Below, in pieces: positions 1-9,021 of a stretch of 60,000 bases of DNA. This stretch comes from Adiantum capillus-veneris (Eukaryota; Streptophyta; Polypodiopsida; Polypodiales; Pteridaceae), in contig CM043968.1 in assembly GCA_014529385.2 (NCBI GenBank), positions 9,240,648 through 9,300,647 on the forward strand, written 5' to 3'. Within the stretch, counting starts at the first letter, position 1. Each line of letters starts with the position of its first letter. The notes beneath the pieces were generated by a model that was given only the letters and a program-made list of their open reading frames with translations, ran no database searches and had not been told where the DNA came from. Both the position numbers and the translations under genes were made by a program.

Positions 1-491
1 TCAAGTGGCAGGCCATACGTGGAGTCTACTTTGGAGCAAGAGGATTTTACAAAGTGTTGTTATGTAACATGGCAGCCCGAGATTCCTTGCTTGCTATGTC
101 TCCTTCCTTTTTCAATATGCAAATGACTCATTTCATGCCTTGGTCTCTCACTAAGGATTATCAGAGCCTTATTTGTCACAAGTGCCTCATATGGGTTGAG
201 GTGGTGGACTTCCCTTGCACCTGACTTCACTTTCTTCCCCTATTGGCTACCTGATTGGGCAAGGTCGTTTGACCTCCCAAGTTGAATGCATACACCAATC
301 GCTTGTGTATTTTGTGGGACACATACATCTATGCACTAGTAGGCATTGCAATTAACTCGAGTGATCCAATGGAAGGCAAACGACCCTTCAAGCTCAAACG
401 GGGAAAATCTACCAACTCTTGCTTTCAATGCGGAAAATTTAGTCATATACGATCTCAATGCCATGAACCAAATTTGCAACCACCTCCTTAG
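1..491 (+). pseudogene. LINE ORF1 remnant (DUF4283-like plus CCHC knuckle)
   Basis: One frame from base 9 reads through an N-terminal DUF4283-like segment (YFGARGFYKV, then MPWSLTKDYQ and WVEVVDFPC). After a stop and frame changes it resumes as NAYTNRLCILWDT and ends with a perfect CX2CX4HX4C zinc knuckle (CFQCGKFSHIRSQC, about 421-462). This order is typical of ORF1 proteins of plant L1-type LINEs, which bind the element's own RNA. Frame breaks make it a pseudogene, and its 5' end lies outside the window. No EN or RT follows; the next sequence is a TIR-flanked segment and then Copia. A Copia gag origin for the knuckle is possible, but the upstream DUF4283-like block argues against it. Confidence 0.6.
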
Positions 492-1186
492 CTGTCCCTG
501 CCCTGTAGTCTCCCACACCTTCAAAATCTACCACTGTAGTCCAAAACAATGGAACCTCGGCTTTTGGTGTCGATAGGTGCAGTGCATAAAGGCTTATGGA
601 AGCAAGCATAGGTATCTATAATTGCTACTTCCACAGTAGCAAAAGAAAAAGGTAGTGAGCAAGTTTCAAACACCGACGCCTTCCTTAAAAAATTGTTAAA
701 ATTTGCACTTTGGTATTTTCTCTCAATTATGTACTCCCATTGAAAAATGATTCCCAAAACAACCTTCCTTGCAATGACAATAAGGAAACGGTTACAGGGG
801 AAACCTCTTCTTTGCATGGTGCCCTGCACTTGAGTACTCCTGAGCAATGTCCTCGTGCACCTCCTCTTGCATCCACAAGTGATAAGGATGTGTCAATGGG
901 CATCAATAAAATTAAGTTTCTTGGTCTCCTTGCCCATTGTATATACCACATAAGATGCATAGTTATTTAAAATGTATTTCATATAATGTGCATGGTTTTG
1001 TAATCCCAACAACAAGTGACAGCTTATATGGGAATATATGCATACATGTAGAGCCAAATGTAATTATTCGTTGCAAATTTATGCATTGTGCTTGTCATCA
1101 ACAAAAGTCAAGGCTCTATTGTTTTGAATTGTAGAAGTAGATTTTGAAGGTGTGGGAGACTGCAGGGTAGGGACAGTTGAGAAGAT
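482..1186. mobile_element. 0.7-kb segment with long terminal inverted repeats
   Basis: Bases 492-547 and the reverse complement of 1121-1176 match at about 48 of 56 positions, and nearly all differences are transitions. Weaker similarity extends outward to about 482 and 1186. The interior has no recognised coding sequence. Inverted repeats of about 60 bp around a short non-coding core suggest a non-autonomous DNA transposon (MITE-like). No clear target-site duplication is visible, so a simple inverted duplication is an alternative. Confidence 0.5.
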
Positions 1187-1264
1187 CCCTTTTAATATCA
1201 TGACCTTTCTTATCACAATAAAAACATCAAGTATAGATGACAAAAAAGGTATAATTTAATTAGG

Positions 1265-1780
1265 GCATGAGAAATTTGGTCGTCTAAGTATTTGTTGTGG
1301 TAAAAGAGATGCAAAGATCTAGGAGGTTGCACACATGCCTCAAATCTCATATATGAATGAAGTATGTAAGGCTTGCATCATCAATGGGCAAGAAACAAAT
1401 GAAGGCATCTCCATGAGAAATTGATAATCGAGCACAATCTTCTCTAGAATGGTTACATATGGATCTCTATGGTAAAATGTTTTTTTGCTTTGGGTGGATC
1501 TTTCCTTTTTCCCTACTAGTTGACGACTTTAGTAGAAAGTTATGGGTGTATTTCATGAAGCTTTTGGAAAATTTAACAAGCTTGTAGAAAATTAAGCGAG
1601 AAAGAAGGTCAAAAAACTTTAAACAAATAGAGGAGGAGAATTCATTTCAAATAAATTCAACAACTAATGCAACAAGCATGGCATCAATCATCACCTTACT
1701 ATTGCTTACACACCACAATAGAATAGAGTTGTGGAAAGTCACAATTGGACTATGGTAGGGATGGAACGATGCATGCTCAA
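1265..1780 (+). pseudogene. Ty1/Copia GAG-pre-integrase and integrase core remnant
   Basis: Translation in shifting frames gives a GAG-pre-integrase signature (HEKFGRLSI, then VCKACIINGQ) followed by the integrase core (LEWLHMDLYG, LLVDDFSRKLWVYFMK, then a degraded region ending near an ORF start at 1745). This matches the Copia pol order and is continuous with RT downstream. Many stops and frameshifts show that it is dead. Gag and protease are not seen upstream. Confidence 0.75.
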
Positions 1781-1919
1781 AGCCAAGGATATGCTAGACT
1801 CCTTTTGGAGAAAGGCAGGTTTATATCCTCAATCAAAGCTACAGAAAGGCTTCAAAAAGAAAAACACCTTAGGAAGCATATTACCGTAAGAAACCTTTGG
1901 TTTTGTATTTTAGAACTTT

Positions 1920-3020
1920 TGGGTGGTTCTGTTATGCACATGTTCTTGATTTCAAAAGAACAAAGCTAGAAGCCAAACTCAAGAAGTGTATCTTTATAGG
2001 ATATACTGAAGAGTCTCAAGGCATACAAAATCTATGATCCAAAGGCAAAGAAGATAATCACTAGTCGCAAAGTTATATTTAAAGAAGGTCCACCTTCGAT
2101 AAAGAAAATAGATTTATCCACTTTCTAATCAAACAAAGAAAGAACCTAACTTGTGTCAGATCAAAGCTAGGTAAAAATTGAGGAGGATTTGTTTGATGAT
2201 GAAAACTCAAACAAAACTAACCAACCTGTTGTATCATCACAAGCCAAGCCACTACTAAAGTGGATCAACAACTCTTTAATGATCAAAATCCTCATGTTCA
2301 TAAGCCTTGTGAAGAAGAAGATGGTTTGCGAAGTTCAAAGAGAATAAAGGAGGAAAAACAAGCCTCTGAACACATTGTCAACATGGCTCTAAATTGTGGG
2401 CTCTATGAAGTAGGTAGCCGTTGTCAAAGAGACCATGGATGATCCAAAATAGAAAGAAACAATGAAATCAAAGTATGACAACATAAGAAACGACACATGG
2501 GAAATAGTGGATCGACCACCAAAGAAGAAGGCCATCGGCACCAAATGGGTTTACAAAGTTAAACACAAGGCTGGTGGCTCATTGGAAAAGTACAGATCAA
2601 GGTTAGTAGCACAAGGTTTTTCACAAATTAAAGGATTTAACATGAGGGAAGCCTTTGATACCATAGCTCAAATGACCACTCTTTCCCTTGTCCTTGATCT
2701 TGTTGCTATCTTTTGTTGGGTTATTTTCCAAATGGATGTGATGTTGTAGTATTAGCTTTTTTGAATGGACTTCTCAAGGAGGAGGTTAATGTCACCCCAT
2801 AAAAAAAAATGTTTTGCATGTTGAGAAAGACTTTATATGGCCTAAAGCAGTCATTATGAGTAGGTTTTTTCAAACGCTTGGCTTGAAAAGGAGCGCGTTT
2901 GATACAAATTTGCATGTACTGAGAGAAAATGGAAAGCAATTCATTGTTATCTTGTACGTAGATGACTTAATTATCACAGGTGATCATGAAGAGCACATTC
3001 AACAAACTCAAAGAGTTTGA
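1920..3020 (+). pseudogene. Ty1/Copia integrase C-terminus and reverse transcriptase remnant
   Basis: After the integrase core come the Copia linker (SKRTKLEAKLKKCIFIGY) and the RVT_2 start (NDTWEIVDRPP, IGTKWVYKVKHK, YRSRLVAQGFSQ at 2462-2640). The catalytic YVDD box is at 2955-2966 (ILYVDDLIITGD). RNase H is absent: similarity stops at about 3020 and a repeat follows. Stops and frameshifts between blocks make it a pseudogene. Order and strand agree with the preceding integrase, so this is one element. Confidence 0.85.
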
Positions 3021-3169
3021 GATCCGAGTTTTTGTCCTTGGCCATCACAAAGGAAAGAGGGATTAGAGAGTTAAAGTTGTCAAGGTTGCTTTGATGGCGA
3101 TCAGAGGTAACGTGGAGGTTGGTAAGGTGGAGCAACTTCAAGTAACACCTTTTCTGCCATGATGAAAGG

Positions 3170-3600
3170 TTAGGGTGGGATAAGCAATGTAGCATTCATT
3201 ACTGATACATGTGATTAGAGAGAGAGATTAACTAAGAGATAGGCTCAATGCACAATAGACTAGAGTGTAGGCAAAATTAACTTGATCACTCAACATACAA
3301 AAGTGATTACAATGCAAATTATAGAGGCATAGCATGTAATGCTTACACCCTCCAAAAGAAAATTGGCTCTTCTTGAAAGAACAAGATGCTACTTTGCCCT
3401 CGACCCTTTCTACTTGGCTCTTCAGATGATCTTTAAGGCATCCCATGTCAACACATGGTTTGTCTCATGGTTCTACACACACGGCATTTTACATGGATAG
3501 GGGGAGTTCTTGTGGTGCACACATGACATCCTACATGGTAGTTTACATGGATAGGGGGACTTCTTGTGGTGCAACAAACCCCACACCTCAATAACTCTCC
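3170..3600 (+). repeat. Direct repeat copy 1 (LTR-like)
   Basis: This stretch matches 5322-5690 over most of its length, including a shared purine-rich start, a body and an end reading caaaccccacacctca. Copy 1 also contains a tandem duplication of a piece containing tacatggataggggga, near 3490-3560. The pair is compatible with LTRs of a small non-autonomous element. However, the purine-rich segment precedes both copies, which would instead suggest two 3' ends. Confidence 0.5.
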
Positions 3601-5321
3601 TTGTGTGAGTTTTTTTGCACAATAGGTTGATGATGATAAGTAGCGCTGACACAACTGCCTTCCCTCAGAAAACACAAAGTGTGAGGTACACAAATTTTCT
3701 CCTTTGACACAAAGGATGTAGATACACAATCCTCCCCTAGAACACATATGAGAAGGAACACAAAACCTCCCCTACACAAAAAATAGGCTTGAGGAGCACA
3801 CTCCTCCCCTAAACAAAGAGGGTAACATACAAACTGAAGCTACTCACCCATAGGGTTTATTTTGTTGGTTTGGAGGTTTTTCTCCCTCATACAAATCTGC
3901 AAAATGTTTTTGTAGTTTGTCCTTGTCCTTGCCATGACCTTGTTGTTATCGTTGTCATTTTTGTTGTTGCCATTGATAGACTTATCACTCAAGCATGACT
4001 TATTACATGTGTACGTGGCAACGAATGCCTTGATAAGCATGGCAAACAAATGAAGGATGCACATTTGAGTTCCAGGTCTTATGATGAGAGTGTCTATTCC
4101 TTTTACAACATTTGGTTTTGAAAAATGTGCATTGACACAAATGGATGTGTAGACAAAGGCCTTATTTTGGTCTGATTTTGTGCCTACTATTGTGTCATGA
4201 TGATTGTAGCTTCTCCTATGAAGATATGTTTCTTCATACATAGCGGTTAAAAACTTATTCTTCAGGTGTGTCTCCCAAATGATATACAAAAGAAGTATGT
4301 AAGGCTTGGAATATCACTATGGAAAATGTCATGAAGTGGAAATCCGAGGCACAAGGTGCACAATACAAGAGGTGGGAACTATGCCTTGTAAATCAATAGC
4401 AAAGAGAAGCTGATATATATGGGAACAATGTCTTCACAAGGTGTTGACTGCTAGAAAGGGTAGCATGATGATGATGAGGCAGGTTGGTTGTAGAAGCTGG
4501 CAGCTGAGTAGTGGTTACAAGTGGGCTTCAAGCATGAGGCTTGACTTTGGAGCACCAAAGCAGGCTATGTGAATGGTGATGCCATCGACGAAGGTGGGGC
4601 AATGGGCGCTTATAGTCCTTGGGGCATGCTTGCATGCGGCTGGAACAATGGCGGGTGGGTCAATCGTGCGAGGTTACCGTGCAGCCACAAATTTGATGAC
4701 GCAAGTAGATAAATGAACCGCATGCAATATTTTGAGCTCCTTTTGGTCAGAGATCTAACTAAGCATAGATGAGAGCTTGATGACATGGAAACGTGGCCAC
4801 TACAAAGCTGCAAGATGAAGAATAGCCTAGGTAGGCCTAGACCCAATTGGGTACTTACTACTACCTATAAAACAAAGTTAACATTGTAGCATTTACCCAA
4901 TTGGACCAATAGAACACAAGGTGAACCCCCCCCCCCCTAAAATTGGCAAAAGTGATTAGTTCTAAATTACACATTCAAAGCCAAAAATGAAAGCTCAAAG
5001 TTTTGCTCCACAATTGAAAGGGAAAATCACAACCAATTTTTGCAGTTGAAGGCTCTAAAGAAAGGTCTCAAAGAACCCTGTACGGACACATGACCTCTAA
5101 AATGCAATGATGGCTACAATGAAACATAAAATGGTGCAAAATTGGGCTAAAATTTTAATTCAAAGAGATGCAAAATGTGTTAGACACACACTAATTTAAC
5201 CTTTTAGACTAATTAGCAACCAAGTGTATTGAACACAAGGTCTACCATAGAGAGGGGCTAGGTTAAGATCTACCAAAGTAATGAAGACATGCTAATCACC
5301 ATCATGGCTACCAGTTTAAAA
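3600..5321. other. Unassigned stretch between direct repeats
   Basis: The segment holds imperfect repeats of an acacaa...cctcccct motif at about 3650-3830. It also has a 149-codon open frame on the minus strand (4289-3840) with an Asn/Asp-rich, low-complexity C-terminal part that I do not recognise. The rest is AT-rich non-coding sequence. It may be the interior of the element bounded by the two direct repeats. Confidence 0.3.
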
Positions 5322-5690
5322 GTTAGGGGTGGTTTAAGCAATGTAGAATGCATTGCTAATACATGTGATTAAAGAGAGGAGATTAACTCAATGACAATAG
5401 ACTAGAGTGTAGGCAAAAGTAACTTGATTATTTAATATACAAAAGTGATTACAAGGATTATTATATAGGCATAACATGTAATGCTTACACCTCTCCAAAA
5501 GGAAATTAAATATTTTTAAAAGGGCAAGACACTACTTGGCCCTTGACTCTTCTACCTGGCTTTTCACATGACCTTTAAGGCATCACATGCCAATACATGG
5601 TTTCTCTCATGGTTCTACACACATGTCAATTTGCATGGATAGGGGGAGTTCTTGCGATGCAACAAACCCCACACCTCAACACATAATGCT
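5322..5690 (+). repeat. Direct repeat copy 2 (LTR-like)
   Basis: Second copy of the repeat at 3170-3600, diverged and slightly shorter because it lacks the internal tandem duplication. It begins after a purine-rich gttaggggtggt and ends at cacacctcaa. Confidence 0.5.
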
Positions 5691-6252
5691 AGTAGTAGTA
5701 AGGTGATCAATTGCACATTGGTGGGCAATATCTAGTGTCCAATGCAGCCTATACTAAATTGATGCAAATCTTCAATATCTTATGGTTCTTACCCATGATA
5801 CAATTTCCATCATTGCCTTTACATGCTTCTCTCTCTAATGTGTGATCACTGCCTCATTCAACCAATGAAAATTTTCTCCCATAAATCCATCTTTGTTTTT
5901 AAAATTGATACTTTTAGCCAAAAAAGGGAGAAGTTATCTCTATGGCTTTTGCCCTTTGGGTAGGCCAAAAAGCCACTCTATGTCATTTCAATTGATGGTT
6001 TTGGCAATAGTTGCAACTCACTGAATATCTCTTGGACAATAATATCCCTAAGATAAAGTCAATACTCACACACTTGGATGTCTAATTTTTTTAAAACAAT
6101 CACACCAACTCTTTGTTTGCATCTCCTCCTTATGTCTTGGTATACACTTCCCAAGCTCTATGCAAAACTCTAGTAACGAATTTCTTGTGTCATTCAAGAG
6201 GAGTGATGTTGAATGGTTGTCGTAGTGGCGATGTGTTAGCGCCCTTGGTCAG
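5691..6252. other. No recognised feature
   Basis: AT-rich sequence. The minus strand has short broken frames (for example around LRDIIVQEIF) that suggest old coding or transposon sequence, but I cannot assign a family. Confidence 0.3.
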
Positions 6253-6545
6253 TGTTAGATGAAAATGTCCTCTACAATATTAGCACACACCTTGAGCACT
6301 TTCTTTATAAGATTATGGTCAACTACCAATATATAATTGTTGGTTGCATTATTACACCCCCACGTTGTGTGAGTGCGTGTACAATGCATGCAAAGTGCGA
6401 GTGCTAATGAGGAAGGAGACGCAGGCACAGGGTGTTGGTGGAGCTATGTGTGAGGATTAACTCCTCACCTCTCCTTATTGCTCCATATTATCAAAGAATA
6501 GGATAAGGTAAGTACGGTCAATATGATGGGTGTTGAACTCTAACA
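6253..6545 (-). mobile_element. Copia 3' LTR (minus strand)
   Basis: On the minus strand the sequence begins TGTTAG at 6545, directly after a purine-rich tract, and a matching CTAACA end is found at 6253. This gives a 293-bp LTR with perfect 6-bp terminal inverted repeats. It follows the Copia RNase H end at 6546-7340 in the expected order. A target-site duplication cannot be tested because the other end of the element is missing. Confidence 0.7.
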
Positions 6546-6560
6546 ATCTCCCACTTGAAG
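6546..6560 (-). promoter_or_regulatory. Copia polypurine tract
   Basis: The minus strand reads cttcaagtgggagat immediately before the TGTTAG LTR start. This is the usual plus-strand DNA priming tract of plant Copia elements. Confidence 0.75.
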
Positions 6561-7339
6561 GCCAACGTGACCCAAGTGGCTATGTGTGTAAGTATGTTTA
6601 TCCGTATAACCGTGAAGCATTCCAGTGGCTTCACCCTACACCCATCATCTCCATGCAATGTGCAAACTACCTTGAGGGTAGGCTCTTCGTGAGAGCATCT
6701 ACAGGGGTTGTCATCGTATGAACCTTGATTAGCTCAATGTTCTTGCTAGCCAATATGTCGTGTATCACATCATAACGGACTTCTATGTGTTTCAACTTGG
6801 AGTGAAACATGGGGGTTCTTCGCTAATGCGATCGCACTTTGACTACCACAATGCAACATTGGAGTCTGAGTCATGCCAAGATCTCCCACTAGATGAGCTA
6901 ATCACACAACTTCCTTAATAGCATCAAAAACTACCACATACTTTGCCTCTGTGGTGGAAGATGGCAACCAATCTTGGAGACATGATCCCCAGGACACGGC
7001 TGCTCCAGCAAATAGGAAAATATAGCCAGACGTGGATCTTCGACTATCCACACAACCTGCATAATCCGCACCAATGTAATCCACAATGGATGCATTACCA
7101 TTCCCAAAGCGTAAGCACTTGTTTGCCATACCTTTTAGATATCTCAAGATGTGCTTCACCGCTCCCCAATGCTTTTTGTTAGGATTTTCCATAAATATGC
7201 TAACCACTCCCATTGCAACAAGCAATGTGCAGCCTCGTGGCTATCGGGGCGTATATAAGATTGCCGACTGCTGCTACTGAAGAATATGGCACCTTGGCTA
7301 TTTCCGCTTTCTCAGCATCAAACTTGGGAGTATCATTCT

Positions 7340-7340
<1 letters not shown>
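6561..7340 (-). pseudogene. Ty1/Copia RNase H and pol C-terminus
   Basis: Minus-strand frames give the end of RT (KVPYSSVAAVGNLIYA), then RNase H (HWGAVKHILRYLKG, DYAGCVDSRRSTSGYIF, SSTTEAKYVV), and finally the C-terminal tail with HIEVRYDVIHD and DALTKSL just before the polypurine tract. Order and motifs are diagnostic for Copia. The piece is truncated upstream at a (GA)n tract and carries frameshifts. No RT catalytic core is present, so this is a 3'-end fragment. Confidence 0.85.

Positions 7341-7343
<3 letters not shown>

Positions 7344-7388
<45 letters not shown>
7344..7388. repeat. (GA)n microsatellite
   Basis: About 45 bp of uninterrupted GA, located at the truncation point of the minus-strand Copia fragment. 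Confidence 0.95.
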
Positions 7389-7390
<2 letters not shown>

Positions 7391-7804
7391 GTGCATGCTT
7401 TAAAGGCAGAAATGATCTCAAGATACAAAGAGGTCATAAAGGAAGTGGGATTAGAGATTCCAAGTTGTCAAAGTTGAACAAATGAAGATTTGATTCTTAC
7501 ATCAAATCTTTTGGTGGGTTTCAAGGTTGAAGTATTTCGTACAGTCTTGGCTAAAGCTGCACAAACTATGAAGATAACCACTTCAACCAAACTTGGTTAC
7601 TACATTGGTATAGCCTTTGTGGTACTAATAATATGTTACATCTTCTTCAAGTTTTTAGTCATATGGTCCTTATGATATCCTACAATGTTTTGCCCATATG
7701 GCCTACCTCTTCCATCGAACTTTTGTCTTGTACAAATCTGTATATGCTTTTGAAAGGAATTTCTTGTTAGTCTTACTACCTAAGCAATTGGCTAAAGCAC
7801 GGTT

Positions 7805-7806
<2 letters not shown>
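7389..7806. other. No recognised feature
   Basis: A 61-codon frame (7490-7675) encodes a hydrophobic C-terminal segment but has no recognisable family and no supporting context. The sequence at 7435-7480 resembles 3055-3090. Confidence 0.3.

Positions 7807-7849
<43 letters not shown>
7807..7849. repeat. (CT)n microsatellite
   Basis: About 43 bp of CT repeat abutting the SINE-like sequence at 7850. Confidence 0.95.
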
Positions 7850-7853
<4 letters not shown>

Positions 7854-8021
7854 CACGTCTTGGGTTCAACTCTCTTCGGATAGATCTTTGGTAGATTGGT
7901 TATGCCATTTCTCTCTTGAATAACAGGTCTTGAGTTCAACTCTCCTCAACGGCTAGATCTTTAAGGTCTCTTGGGATAGTTTCTTACGACGTTAAAACTT
8001 CTTCTTCTTCTTCTTCTTCTC
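7850..8021 (+). mobile_element. tRNA-derived SINE candidate, copy 1 (with partial 5' duplicate)
   Basis: The full unit has an RNA polymerase III box A (TGGTAGATTGG, 7889-7899) and box B (AGTTCAACTCT, 7933-7943), spaced as in tRNA. A conserved tail follows (TTGGGATAGTTTCTTACG, then acgttaaaa) and ends in a (TTC)n run. A truncated second unit with its own T-arm-like motif (TTGGGTTCAACTC) precedes it at 7850-7888, giving a dimer-like structure. Related copies are at 9022-9146, 9212-9268 and 47118-47175. The copy ends 62 bp upstream of the start codon of the host gene. Confidence 0.6.
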
Positions 8022-8083
8022 GCTATCCTGGCCACCGAAGCTCCACTAAGATAAGCAGTTGGAAAAAACTGGCATAACTTAAA

Positions 8084-8954
8084 ATGGCTTCTATTCATGT
8101 ACGTCAAACCTGCTTGCAGTCGCATCATTTCGAGCTGCAATCTCTTGGCAGCAGAAGGGTGAGGAGAGGTAGCATTCAAGTAAGAGCCTCCGAAAACCAG
8201 CAGCATCACCATCGCTGTGAGCAGTCATCGTCCATCTCTAGGAGAGGTTTATCAGCTCTGGGATTAAACGTGATATACCTCTTCACCCTGGAGACCTCAG
8301 CCGGTAAGAGAGAGAGAGGGAGAGAGGGAAAGTTTTATATCAACGTCCTGCTGAGGCCGAAGTTGGCCTACATGACAGATCAAGTACATCAGTGTCGGTA
8401 CATTCCACTTTGGGATGCCATTAATGGCATTAAAGAAAGGGTAAAATAAACTGCTTCAATAAAAAGATACTTCCCGTGAGGGTGAACTGGTTACTGTATA
8501 TTACGTAGCAATGCTCCTAATATATGTTCACTGAGATTGAAACGAGAGATGTTGAGAGGCATTGTGAAACACATTTCTTCCACGTGTACAATCATGTTTT
8601 TCATTAATTTGAAAATCATGGAAGAATGATCTTTGCAAGTGACTCGCGTATGAGCAAAGATAGTTTGTCAAGAATTGATAGCACTGTAGAATCACATAAA
8701 TTACAAATTGTGTCTTGAAAACTATTTAATTAGCCCCTTGTCACACCACTGGCCATGTGTGACTTGTCGATCCTTGGGTGTTCATCTTTTCCCTTCACGC
8801 AGAGGATGTCCAACATGGCAGATTGTGTAGCACTTCTATGCTCTCATGTAGCAGAGTTTGGCCCCACAAGGCTTGTGCCTCTCTCTCTCTCTAGTGTTTT
8901 TCCTAGTGTTTTTTCTCTCTCCTCTACTCCCCTACAAAAAATAAATGAACTTGA

Positions 8955-9021
<67 letters not shown>

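Noticed and set aside
3840-4289. 149-codon minus-strand frame with Asn/Asp-rich segment
   Set aside because: No family similarity, low complexity, no supporting signals; kept only as a note in the surrounding region.
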